This document shows positions 8,895-16,499 of a stretch of 64,000 nucleotides of DNA, piece by piece. Both the position numbers and the translations under genes were made by a program. A model generated the notes under the pieces. The model was not told the DNA's origin. It saw only the letters and a program-made list of their open reading frames with translations, and did no database searches. This DNA comes from Hallerella sp964501065 (GTDB lineage: Bacteria > Fibrobacterota > Fibrobacteria > Fibrobacterales > Fibrobacteraceae), in assembly GCA_964501065.1 (NCBI GenBank), contig CAZCRF010000004.1:15982-79981 (forward strand), in the 5' to 3' direction. Within the stretch, counting starts at the first letter, position 1, and each line of letters starts with the position of its first letter.

Positions 8895-8924
8895 ATCCCC
8901 GACGTTTTGCGCCGGGGATTTTTC
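8895..8924 (+). terminator. terminator of the 26-codon gene
   Basis: ATCCCCG and CGGGGAT pair across an 11-nt loop, followed by TTTTC. Confidence 0.75.
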
Positions 8925-8968
8925 TTTCACAAGTTTCCGGCCATCCGGAATTTTTTTATCGTTGAAGC

Positions 8969-9532
8969 ATGAACGCTTTTGCCAAAGTTCTGCTCTTCGC
9001 CGCGCTCGCCCTTCTGCCGACACTTTCTCTCGCCGCGGACTCCACGGCGCACAAAAAATCCCTCTGGGAATCGTTCACCGGTTTTTTCAGCTCCAAGCCG
9101 GAACCGAAGGGGGAGGGCGATTTGTACCGACAGCTCGCGGAATTGGAAAATGAAATTCAAGACACCCAGTGGCGTTACACCCGTGAGACGCGGGCTGTTC
9201 GCAAAAACAACTACCGCTTGCATTTGATCGCCTTACGGGCTTCGCGGGATTCCTTGGAAACGTTGATTGAAAAGGGAACTTCTTCATCGGAACAAAGCAT
9301 TTCCTCCGAGCAAAAGCTTTCTTCGAGCGAGTCGCCGAAACTCATTTCGTCCTCTTCCGCGGCCAGCTCTTCCGCCGTTGCCTGCGAAGCGCGGACGGAT
9401 TCCGTCTTCGTCACCACGACCATCACGAAATTTGTCCACGACACCTTGTTCATCCACGATACGCTGTGGGTCCGCGACACGATTTACATCCGGGACGCTG
9501 CGGCGGATTCTTCTGCGGGGGAAAATCCATGA
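8969..9532 (+). CDS. secreted hypothetical protein with serine linker
   Basis: 187 residues. A clear signal peptide ends at LSLAA (about residue 22). Next comes a charged helix (about 50-90), a Ser/Glu/Lys-rich linker (about 95-135) and a C-terminal series of VHDTLFIHDTLWVRDTIYIRD-like strands that alternate hydrophobic and Asp-Thr positions. The strands look like the DTVVVRDTL repeats of the FISUMP lipoprotein at 708. The stop codon overlaps the start of ispE, so the two are co-translated. The role is unknown, probably periplasmic or surface. Confidence 0.7.
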   Translation: MNAFAKVLLFAALALLPTLSLAADSTAHKKSLWESFTGFFSSKPEPKGEGDLYRQLAELENEIQDTQWRYTRETRAVRKNNYRLHLIALRASRDSLETLIEKGTSSSEQSISSEQKLSSSESPKLISSSSAASSSAVACEARTDSVFVTTTITKFVHDTLFIHDTLWVRDTIYIRDAAADSSAGENP

Positions 9533-10386
9533 TGCAAGAATACGCTCCGGCCAAGATCAACCTTTTCTTGGACATCCTTTCCAAACGCCCGGACGGCTAC
9601 CATGATTTGGGGACGCTTTTCCAGACAGTCGATGTCGGGGATCGCCTTTCGGGAAGCCGCAACGACTCCGGGGAAGTATCCGTCCGATACGACGTTCCCC
9701 AAGAATACCCGTTGGAAAGCGACCTTGTCTTCAAGGCGGCAAAACTCTTGCAGCGGGAACTGGGCGTGCGCTTCGGCGCGGACTTTTATCTGGAAAAGAA
9801 CTTGCCGCTGGGAGCGGGACTCGGCGGCGGAAGCGCGGATGCGGCGGCGGCCCTCCGCTTGTTGAACAGGCTCTGGGGCTTGGAGTTGCCGGCGGAAGAT
9901 TTGGAACGGCTGGGCGCGAAGCTCGGAGCGGATGTGCCGTTCCTCGTGCGCGGCGGAAGCGCCCTCGCCGAGGGAATCGGCGACGCCTTGACCCATCTCT
10001 CGCCGCTCTCTCTTCCCCGGGGGGCCGCCCTTCTCATCGGGACGCCTAAATGCGCCGTTCCGACGAAAGCGGCCTATGCGGGCTGCAAGCCTTCGGGGAC
10101 GGCTCGTTGGGAAGCTTACAAGAATTCGGACTTTCGCGATTTCAAGCGGGGGGCGTTCAACAAATTCGAAGAGACCGTCCTTTCGCTGTATCCGGAAATC
10201 GCCCGAATGAAAGAGGCTTTTGTCGAATGCGGTGCGGAATTCGCCCTGATGTCCGGCTCCGGTGCTTCCGTTTTCGGCGTCTTTGAAAGCCGCGCCTTGG
10301 CGGAAAACGCGCGCAGGAAGACGGGGGATGCTTGCCGATTTTCCGCCGTCACGGACTTTTTCCCGGGATTTTTGAACAATCTTTGA
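9529..10386 (+). CDS. ispE: 4-diphosphocytidyl-2-C-methyl-D-erythritol kinase
   Basis: 285 residues. IspE phosphorylates CDP-methylerythritol in the MEP route to isoprenoids. The N-terminus APAKINLFLDIL and the GHMP-kinase ATP loop PLGAGLGGGSADAAAALR (about residues 90-107) are diagnostic. A C-terminal LMSGSGASVFGVF closes the active site. The start overlaps the stop of the upstream gene (ATGATG at 9529; TGA at 9530-9532). The length fits the family. Confidence 0.95.
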   Translation: MMQEYAPAKINLFLDILSKRPDGYHDLGTLFQTVDVGDRLSGSRNDSGEVSVRYDVPQEYPLESDLVFKAAKLLQRELGVRFGADFYLEKNLPLGAGLGGGSADAAAALRLLNRLWGLELPAEDLERLGAKLGADVPFLVRGGSALAEGIGDALTHLSPLSLPRGAALLIGTPKCAVPTKAAYAGCKPSGTARWEAYKNSDFRDFKRGAFNKFEETVLSLYPEIARMKEAFVECGAEFALMSGSGASVFGVFESRALAENARRKTGDACRFSAVTDFFPGFLNNL

Positions 10387-10435
10387 AATGACCCCTTGAG
10401 TTTTTCCGATTAATTGTTATCTTTGGTGCACCCTT

Positions 10436-10507
10436 TGGGGTATCGTCAAGTTGGTAAGACAACAGATTTTGATTCTGTTATTCGTTGGTTCGAGTCCAGC
10501 TACCCCA
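10436..10507 (+). tRNA. tRNA-Gln (anticodon TTG)
   Basis: Acceptor arms TGGGGTA and TACCCCA pair over 7 bp. The anticodon stem ACAGA/TCTGT holds the loop TTTTGAT with anticodon TTG. The T arm contains GGTTCGAGTCC. The 3' CCA is not encoded. It sits 24 nt before the L25 gene. Confidence 0.95.
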
Positions 10508-10531
10508 ATAGTTTTTTTATTTGGAGAAAAA

Positions 10532-11200
10532 ATGCAGCTGACAACACTCAAAGCAACCTCGAGAGTAGCGGGATCCTCCCGTGCAACTGGCCGTCTTCGC
10601 AAGGAAGGCCAAGTTCCGGCGGTCTATTATGGTAAGGGTCAAGAGTCTGTAAGCATCAGCGTGAATGCCCAGGATGTGGCGAAAGTCCTCGCCCCGGGCA
10701 AGCGTTATACGCTTTTGGATCTTGAAATCGATGGAAAGGCGGGGAATCCTGCGGTCATCTACGCCTACCAGAAAGACTCCATCACGATGAAGATTGAACA
10801 CATCGACTTCTTGAAAATTGACGAAAGCACGCCGATTACGGTTCGCGTGCCCGTCGTCTTGAACGGGCTTCCCGTCGGCGTCAAGAACGAAGGTGGTCTT
10901 TTCTCCCAAATTTCGCGTTTCATCAAGCTCAAGGCCGTCCCCGAAAAGATTCCGGCGAACGTCTCCCTCGACATTTCCGCATTCCACGCCGGCACGACCT
11001 TCTACGCATCTTCCCTGAAGCTCGACGGTGTCGAATTGGCTTCTCCCGCCCGGACTGTCATCTTCACGATTTCGACGAAGGCGAAGGCTGCGAAGATTGA
11101 AGCTGCGGAAGACGCCATCATCGCCGAAGCGGCAGTTCCCGCCCCGGCTGCGTCCGCTCCCGCGGCAGATGCTGCCCCGGCTGCGGACGCTCAGAAGTAA
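10532..11200 (+). CDS. rplY: 50S ribosomal protein L25 (Ctc form)
   Basis: 222 residues. The N-terminal L25 domain (start LKATSRVAGSSRATGRLRKEGQVPAVYYGKG region, about 4-95) binds the 5S rRNA. The C-terminal TL5/CTC domain reads VPVVLNGLPVGVKNEGG with later LSLDIS-type strands. The protein ends in an Ala/Pro-rich tail (about 195-222), an extension common in Ctc proteins. The start ATG follows TTGGAG. It may be transcribed together with the tRNA-Gln just upstream. Confidence 0.93.
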   Translation: MQLTTLKATSRVAGSSRATGRLRKEGQVPAVYYGKGQESVSISVNAQDVAKVLAPGKRYTLLDLEIDGKAGNPAVIYAYQKDSITMKIEHIDFLKIDESTPITVRVPVVLNGLPVGVKNEGGLFSQISRFIKLKAVPEKIPANVSLDISAFHAGTTFYASSLKLDGVELASPARTVIFTISTKAKAAKIEAAEDAIIAEAAVPAPAASAPAADAAPAADAQK

Positions 11201-11216
11201 TCTTTCCAAAATTTCC

Positions 11217-11246
11217 AAAAGACCCGTCTTCGCGACGGGTCTTTTT
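11217..11246. terminator. terminator between L25 and the restriction-modification operon
   Basis: AAAAGACCCGTC and GACGGGTCTTTT form a 12-bp stem followed by T's on the plus strand, and by TTTT on the minus strand. It may serve both converging transcripts. Confidence 0.85.
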
Positions 11247-11262
11247 TCTTTTTCTCCCCAAT

Positions 11263-12119
11263 TTACACAGCCAAGTCCAGCGGCAAGTCGCTGATGTCTT
11301 TCAGGCGCTTTCCCTGTATCAGCACATCCAGCATTTCGATGGAATCCTCCGCGCCAGCCGCTTTCACGGCGTCTATCAACTCGTACAGAGCGAAATGATA
11401 CATGCAGTCGATGTCTCCCGTCCCGAGAGCCAGCGAAGCGAGCCTTGAAGGAAGCGGTTCTCCTGAGACAACGACTATATGGGGAAGATTTCCTTTGCGA
11501 TTTCTGATTAAACCTAGAGCCTCTGTCCTGCTGTTCTGTGCCCTGTCGCTTCTCATTGTCCACTTGGCGGAAACCGAAGCGTGGAGAATTGGAAGCCCTC
11601 CGTTTTTCTTGCGAAGATATGTCAATTTTGCTGAATCGTCGTCCACAATCACTTGAGTTTGGTTGATTTCGAAATCGCCGAGCGGCTCTCGGTAAACGAC
11701 GAGATCCGGTGCGACCATATAGTCGTTTCCTATGCTCGCGGCAAGTCGCGCATCCATTGCCGTGAGCCTGCTTAGATATTCCAGATGCTCGTATTGGGCA
11801 AAACCGCTAGTCTTTAGCGCATTCCTGTTTCCGAGCTTGACGATGTGCCAGCCTCCGGGTCGGATGCCCTGAAGTTTAGGGAACGTGTTTGCCAGAAACT
11901 CCAAATTCACCTGCTCGAACCCCGCTCCGGAAGTTTGTCCGACGGCTTTTTCGGCTGTTTCCGCCATGAGCGTGTCGGCGATACCTTTTGCTATGGAGAT
12001 GGAAAGCTTTGAAGATTTGTCCGCGTTGCTCGGGACGCCGCTGCCGTTTATCGTGAGGATTCCCTTTCTAGCAGGGATTTATGATATCTTTTCCGTTCGC
12101 CCGTCAGTAAGGCTTCCAT
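11263..12119 (-). pseudogene. NgoMIV-like type II restriction endonuclease, frameshifted
   Basis: Two frames together rebuild an NgoMIV-type enzyme of about 284 residues. The start is ATG at 12117-12119; the first 18 residues (MEALLTGERKRYHKSLLE) match the recalled start of R.NgoMIV in spacing. The frame then dies 5 codons later. The match resumes in another frame from KGILTINGSGVPSNAD and continues without a break to the C-terminal GKRLKDISDLPLDLAV. Adding one A in the AAA run (T's at 12065-12067 on the plus strand) restores the full alignment. Catalytic residues survive: PDLVV, SAK and a Glu 14 residues after that Lys, as in NgoMIV. The family cuts GCCGGC. It overlaps the end of the methylase by 41 nt. 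Real decay and a base-calling error both remain possible. Confidence 0.85.
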
Positions 12120-13037
12120 TTCCCAAAACCTCCTTTATCTGTTTCCCTATGGATTTCGCTACAGGCGGGGGGAATGCGTTGCCAATCATCCGGCACGCCT
12201 TTGTCTTTCCGAACGTCCAGCTGTCGGGAAATCCTTGCAAGCGCGCCAGCATTCTTGGAGTGAGGCGCGGCATTCCCCCGAAATCGGCGGATGGCGCAAA
12301 ATCCGCGATTCCCTTTCCGTCAACTCCGAGCTTTGCCCAAGCCATTCGCGCCCTCACGGGACCCAAATCGGGCCCTCCGTGCTTCTTGGAACCGCCGACT
12401 ATTGTGGGCGCAATTCCATCCGCTTTTGAAATCCATTCGTCTGCGCCATTCCAATCGTTCGCTTTCATCAAATCGCCTAAAACGGAGCCTACGGTGATTT
12501 GCTTTTCAACGGGAGACGGATAGCGGAAATCGTCCGCAAAATCCTTCCGGATTGCCACAATCACGATTCTCGGACGCAGCTGTGGAACGCCATAATCGCT
12601 GGCGTTCAAAAGTTTTATGTGGACGTGATAGCCGCGAGCGACTCCATCTCGTCTAAAATTTTATTCCGATAATCGTCAAATTTGGAGTCCAGGAATCCGC
12701 GCACGTTTTCAAACATCACGGCTTTAGGATTGATTTCCGAGACAAGACGCAACGCTTCCGGAAACAAGTCGCGTTCATCCAATTTTCCCAACTGCTTTCC
12801 CGCCACGGAAAAGGGCGGACACGGCACGCCGCCCGCCAGCAGGTCGATTTGATTCTTGTAGGGAACGCCGGAAAAATCCTTCACATCTGCGCAGACGACA
12901 TTCCAATCCGGGCGGTTCTGCTTCAAGACCGTGCAGTAATCTTTTTCGTATTCCACAAGCGCGACGTGTTCAAAACCCGCATCGGAAAGCCCCAACGCCT
13001 GGCCGCCCGCGCCTGCGCAAATTTCGATGCAATTCAA
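12079..13037 (-). pseudogene. NgoMIV-like cytosine-5 DNA methyltransferase, frameshifted
   Basis: This is the partner methylase of the NgoMIV-like nuclease. The best start is TTG at 13035-13037 with GGGGA upstream, 16 nt after the epimerase stop. The first part carries motif I (EICAGAGGQALGL), the catalytic loop GGVPCPPFS and ENVRGF. That frame stops at 12615. The second part, from LLNASDYG, carries QLRPRIVIV and the closing RMIGNAFPPPVAKSIG. The break lies near 12630-12640: a 2-nt insertion (or 1-nt loss) in CTCGCGGC separates MESL from GYHVHIKLLNAS. With the shift removed the length is about 318 residues, normal for the family. As written, the protein lacks its recognition half and should be inactive. 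Confidence 0.87.
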
Positions 13038-13053
13038 CGCTTCCCCGTCAAAA

Positions 13054-14016
13054 TCAAAGCGCGTATTCCTTGAACCATTCGGCAAAGCGGGAAATGCCCG
13101 TTTCCAAATCGACGGAGGGCTTGTATCCGACATCCTTTTCCAAGGCTTCCGTGTCCGCCCACGTGATTTCCACGTCGCCGGGCTGCATCGGCAAGAACTG
13201 CTTTTCCGCGGATTTCCCGAAATTCCTTTCCAAAGTGGCGATGAAGTCCATCAGCTTGATGGGCTTCCCGCGCCCGATGTTGTAAAGTCTGTTCTGCGGT
13301 TCTGCGGATTTCGCGCCCTTGTAGGCGACCAGCCGGATTCCCTCCACGATGTCGTCGATGTAGGTGAAGTCCCGCATCATGTCGCCGTTGTTGAACACTT
13401 TAATGGGTCTGTCGTGCGTGATGGCGTCGGCGAAAAGCCAGGGAGACATGTCGGGGCGTCCCCACGGGCCGTAAACCGTGAAAAAACGCAGCCCCGTCAG
13501 ATTCAAGCCGAACAGATGATGATACGTCTCCGCCATCAACTCGTTGGACCGTTTGGTCGCCGCATAAAGGCTCGACGGCTTTTCCACCGGATCCGTGGTG
13601 CGGAAGGGAGTTTCCCTGTTTCGCCCGTAAACGCTCGAAGAGGATGCGTAAACGAGATGCTTCGGCGGACAGGCGCGCGCGCATTCCAAGACGTTCAAGA
13701 ATCCGGTGATGTTCGAATCGACATAACTTTGCGGATTGATCAAACTGTAGCGGACTCCCGCTTGGGCGGCCAAATTCACCACGATGTCGAAGGAATGTCT
13801 TTCAAAAAGCGAAAGCAGTGCCGTTTTGTCCGTCAAGTCGACCTTGGCGAAGTGAAACTTTCCCGTCGGGATGCGGGAAAGCCTGTCTTCTTTCAACTTC
13901 GGGGAATAATAAGAGTTCAAATTGTCGATGCCGAAAACTTCATGGCCGTCCTTGAGAAAGGATAGAACCGTTTCGCATCCGATGAACCCGGCAGCCCCCG
14001 TGACTAAAATCTTCAT
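13054..14016 (-). CDS. NAD-dependent epimerase, UDP-glucuronate 4-epimerase-like
   Basis: 320 residues, an extended short-chain dehydrogenase. The Rossmann loop TGAAGFIG binds NAD. The active-site Ser-Tyr-Lys appears as YASSSSVYG and LYAATK. The NSYYSPKLKEDR segment after the second strand is typical of UDP-glucuronate/UDP-galacturonate epimerases. It would supply sugar precursors for surface polysaccharide in the cytoplasm. Its start lies one base after the stop of the outer-membrane protein gene, so they form one transcript. The damaged restriction-modification genes follow on the same strand. Confidence 0.87.
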   Translation of the reverse strand: MKILVTGAAGFIGCETVLSFLKDGHEVFGIDNLNSYYSPKLKEDRLSRIPTGKFHFAKVDLTDKTALLSLFERHSFDIVVNLAAQAGVRYSLINPQSYVDSNITGFLNVLECARACPPKHLVYASSSSVYGRNRETPFRTTDPVEKPSSLYAATKRSNELMAETYHHLFGLNLTGLRFFTVYGPWGRPDMSPWLFADAITHDRPIKVFNNGDMMRDFTYIDDIVEGIRLVAYKGAKSAEPQNRLYNIGRGKPIKLMDFIATLERNFGKSAEKQFLPMQPGDVEITWADTEALEKDVGYKPSVDLETGISRFAEWFKEYAL

Positions 14017-14017
14017 A

Positions 14018-14746
14018 TCAAAATCCTATCCCGATGGAAAAGAACGGGGAAGACATCGTGTCGAAATCGAGCATGAACGAATAGTCGTCGTCTTTCCAAT
14101 GGTCGTCATGGTAAGTGTGGAAATAAACGTGCGAAGAGCGGAATCCGGCGAGCAGGGCAATCTTGTGGACGTTCAACTGCAACCCGATGCCGCGAACATA
14201 GCCGAAAAGGGGAGTGTCGTTGTAATAGGATGTCCCGATGTGGGAGAATCCGACCGTTCCGCCGAAAAATCCCAAGGCGCGGATTTGGTAATTCTTCGCC
14301 TGCAAAAAGGAAAATCCGATTTCAAGCCCCACTTGGAGATGGGCATTGTAGATGTCGATGCATTCCTCTTCCTTGGACTTGTCCCGCGGCGCGTAATCCA
14401 CACTGAACTTTTGAAAGCCCAAGACGCCGAACAGGGAAATCCACTCGTTCAAGCTGTATTGCCCCGTAATGCCGAGCAGATTCGAAACGTCGACGTCGAC
14501 ATCGTAACGTTTGCCCGCTTTGGTCATTTCGCTCGCCAAGTTCTTCGCCTTGAGATCGGCGATTTCGAAAATCAGACCGAAGCCGTAGGGATGTTTTTTG
14601 AAAAAGACGGAAGAAGAGTCTGCTGCCCTCTCTTGCCCGGCCTGTGAAACGGATGCCGTGTCGCTTTGGGCGAATGAAGTCCCGAGGCCGACGCAGAAAA
14701 AAGCCATCACGGCCGTGGAAAAGGTTCGGGCGAAGAAAAAGCGCAT
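14018..14746 (-). CDS. outer-membrane beta-barrel-like protein
   Basis: 242 residues from ATG 14744-14746. A signal peptide ends at GTSFAQ (about residue 26). The rest alternates short amphipathic strands with aromatic ends (for example YGFGLIFEIADL, LGFFGGTVGFSHIG) and finishes with FFSIGIGF, a C-terminal aromatic typical of barrel insertion signals. No named family is recognised. An upstream in-frame extension lacks a signal peptide and was rejected. It is the first gene of a minus-strand operon with the epimerase. Confidence 0.65.
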   Translation of the reverse strand: MRFFFARTFSTAVMAFFCVGLGTSFAQSDTASVSQAGQERAADSSSVFFKKHPYGFGLIFEIADLKAKNLASEMTKAGKRYDVDVDVSNLLGITGQYSLNEWISLFGVLGFQKFSVDYAPRDKSKEEECIDIYNAHLQVGLEIGFSFLQAKNYQIRALGFFGGTVGFSHIGTSYYNDTPLFGYVRGIGLQLNVHKIALLAGFRSSHVYFHTYHDDHWKDDDYSFMLDFDTMSSPFFSIGIGF

Positions 14747-14881
14747 ACAGCTCAAGTTTACAATTTTTTGCCCCCGATGGACAAAAAAAAATCCCCCATC
14801 CGAAAATTTTTGCAAATACTCGGCCAAAATTCCGTTTTTTGTGTATTTTCAAGGGCACCAGCATCATTTGGAGTTTCAAAA

Positions 14882-15622
14882 ATGAAAAACAGATTTCTCT
14901 TCCGCATCGGCGTTTGCGCCTTGGCTATCGCTTTCGCTTCGGCTTGTTCCGAAGAAGTGGACCCGAACGACCCGGCTTCCGTCCGCAAGAGCTTGACCAA
15001 ACAGGGCATCCCGCTCACGCCGAACCAGTTCAACTCCTACATCGGCAAGGAGGACACGGCCAGCATGTCGCTCTTCCTTTCCGCCGCCTACGACATCAAC
15101 CAGGCGGATGCGAACGGGAACAGCGCCATGGCGATTGCCGTGAACAAGGGGAAGCTCGGCATGGTGAAGTATTTGGCGGAACACGGAGCGAACCTTTCCG
15201 GGACGAACAGCAACGGCAAGACCTACCTTGAAGACGCCGTTGAAAACAGGCACAAGGACATCGTGGAGTTCCTCGTTTCCAAGATGAAGGAAGCCGGGAC
15301 TCTCGAACAGGCGGCCCCAGCTGTCGCCATGGCGGCCAAATCCGGCGATGCGGAAATCCTCCAAGTCCTGGGGGACGCCGGCGCACCTCTCGAAGTTCGC
15401 GGCGCGGACACTTATTACCCCATCCACTTGGCGGTGAAGGGCGGAAATTACGACGCCATGGTCTACCTGATTTCGAAAGGGGTCGACGTGAACGTCAAGT
15501 GCGGCCAAGGCTACTCCGTGCTCGACTGGGCGAAGAACGAAGGCTACACGCGCCTCATCAAGTATCTGCAGAAGCACGGGGCGAAGAACACTCCCGCTTA
15601 CATCAAGGAGTTCGGCAGGTAA
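14882..15622 (+). CDS. ankyrin-repeat lipoprotein
   Basis: 246 residues. A lipoprotein signal ends FASAC (Cys at about 22). About five ankyrin-like helix-turn-helix repeats follow, for example DANGNSAMAIAVNKGKLGMV and TYYPIHLAVKGGNYDAMVYLI, each ending in a GA(N/P)L- or GVDVN-type turn. Ankyrin repeats bind protein partners. Here the lipid anchor places them in the periplasm or outer membrane. A GGAG site lies upstream of the ATG, and a terminator follows directly. Confidence 0.85.
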   Translation: MKNRFLFRIGVCALAIAFASACSEEVDPNDPASVRKSLTKQGIPLTPNQFNSYIGKEDTASMSLFLSAAYDINQADANGNSAMAIAVNKGKLGMVKYLAEHGANLSGTNSNGKTYLEDAVENRHKDIVEFLVSKMKEAGTLEQAAPAVAMAAKSGDAEILQVLGDAGAPLEVRGADTYYPIHLAVKGGNYDAMVYLISKGVDVNVKCGQGYSVLDWAKNEGYTRLIKYLQKHGAKNTPAYIKEFGR

Positions 15623-15637
15623 TTCTCTCGAATCACG

Positions 15638-15671
15638 AAAAAAACGCTTGGCTTTGTCCGGGCGTTTTTTT
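15638..15671 (+). terminator. terminator after ankyrin lipoprotein
   Basis: AAAAAAACGC and GCGTTTTTTT pair around a 14-nt loop that can itself pair partly. The T run lies only about 16 nt before the next start codon. Confidence 0.85.
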
Positions 15672-15686
15672 GTATCTTTTTCGCCT

Positions 15687-16499
15687 ATGAAGATTTGGCT
15701 ATTCCTGTTATTTTCAATCTGCATCGGATTTTCCTTTGCGGCGGAAACCGTCGACGGCGTCCGGAGGCAAATCCAGTCGGTGAACGACGAGACCTCCCGA
15801 GAAAAGAAGCTCCATGCGGAAGAAAAGAAACGCCACGAGGATTTCGTCAAGTCCGGGCGTGAAAAGGTCGTTTCGCTGAACAACCAGAAGAAGGCCCTCC
15901 GGGCGGAAATCGATTCGATGAAGGCGGAACTGAACCGTCTGAACGATGCGCGGAACAAGTCCGCGGGAGTGGCGCGTTGGTACGAGGGACGCAAGCAGAA
16001 ATACGCCCAGGACCTTTCACGCGTCATCGAAGAGCTTGTCCCGTATTTTGAAGCGGACTTTCCCTACCGGGAAAGCGAAGCGGCGGAAAGCCTGAAGGAA
16101 TTGGCTGCGGAGCTTCGCAAGGGGCTTGTCTCCCCGGACGACGCGCTCGGGCGCACTTTGGAGGTTTTCATGGAACGCATCCGGATGGGCTACACCACGG
16201 AGACCTGGGACGGTTTCTTGAGCGATCCGGAGACGTCGAAGCAAATGCAGGGGAAATTTTTCCGATTCGGGGCGGTGGCCGCCCTTTTCGAAAGTTCGGA
16301 CCAAAATGAATATTATTGGCTGGATAGGGCGGGGGGAGTTTACCGTTGGGTGAAAGTCCCCGCGTCGATTGAAATCCGCGCCCAAGTGAAGGACGCGTTC
16401 CGGGTGGCGGAGGGGAAAGCCGCGCCGCATATCGTCCGCATTCCCGTTCCGGCGGGGAACGCCCGGAAAGAAGCCCCGGCAGTGGAGGGTTCGAAATGA
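15687..16499 (+). CDS. DUF3450-type periplasmic coiled-coil protein (TonB2 operon)
   Basis: 270 residues. The signal peptide ends SFAAE (about residue 18). A coiled coil (about 20-110) is followed by a helical domain with RWYEGRKQKYAQDL. Order and size match the DUF3450 proteins that open TonB2/TtpC operons of marine gamma-proteobacteria. There such proteins sit in the periplasm and help the TonB2 complex. No ribosome site precedes the ATG. A TATCTT box 8 nt upstream suggests a leaderless or near-leaderless start. The last 4 nt overlap the next gene (ATGA). Confidence 0.72.
   Translation: MKIWLFLLFSICIGFSFAAETVDGVRRQIQSVNDETSREKKLHAEEKKRHEDFVKSGREKVVSLNNQKKALRAEIDSMKAELNRLNDARNKSAGVARWYEGRKQKYAQDLSRVIEELVPYFEADFPYRESEAAESLKELAAELRKGLVSPDDALGRTLEVFMERIRMGYTTETWDGFLSDPETSKQMQGKFFRFGAVAALFESSDQNEYYWLDRAGGVYRWVKVPASIEIRAQVKDAFRVAEGKAAPHIVRIPVPAGNARKEAPAVEGSK

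Noticed and set aside
12615..13133. Methylase start at the upstream ATG (13133)
   Set aside because: It would overlap the conserved end of the epimerase by about 80 nt; TTG 13037 has a good ribosome site and fits the family N-terminus.
14882..15622. Ankyrin protein as a phage effector or defence gene
   Set aside because: Lipoprotein signal and isolated context; ankyrin repeats alone are not evidence of defence.
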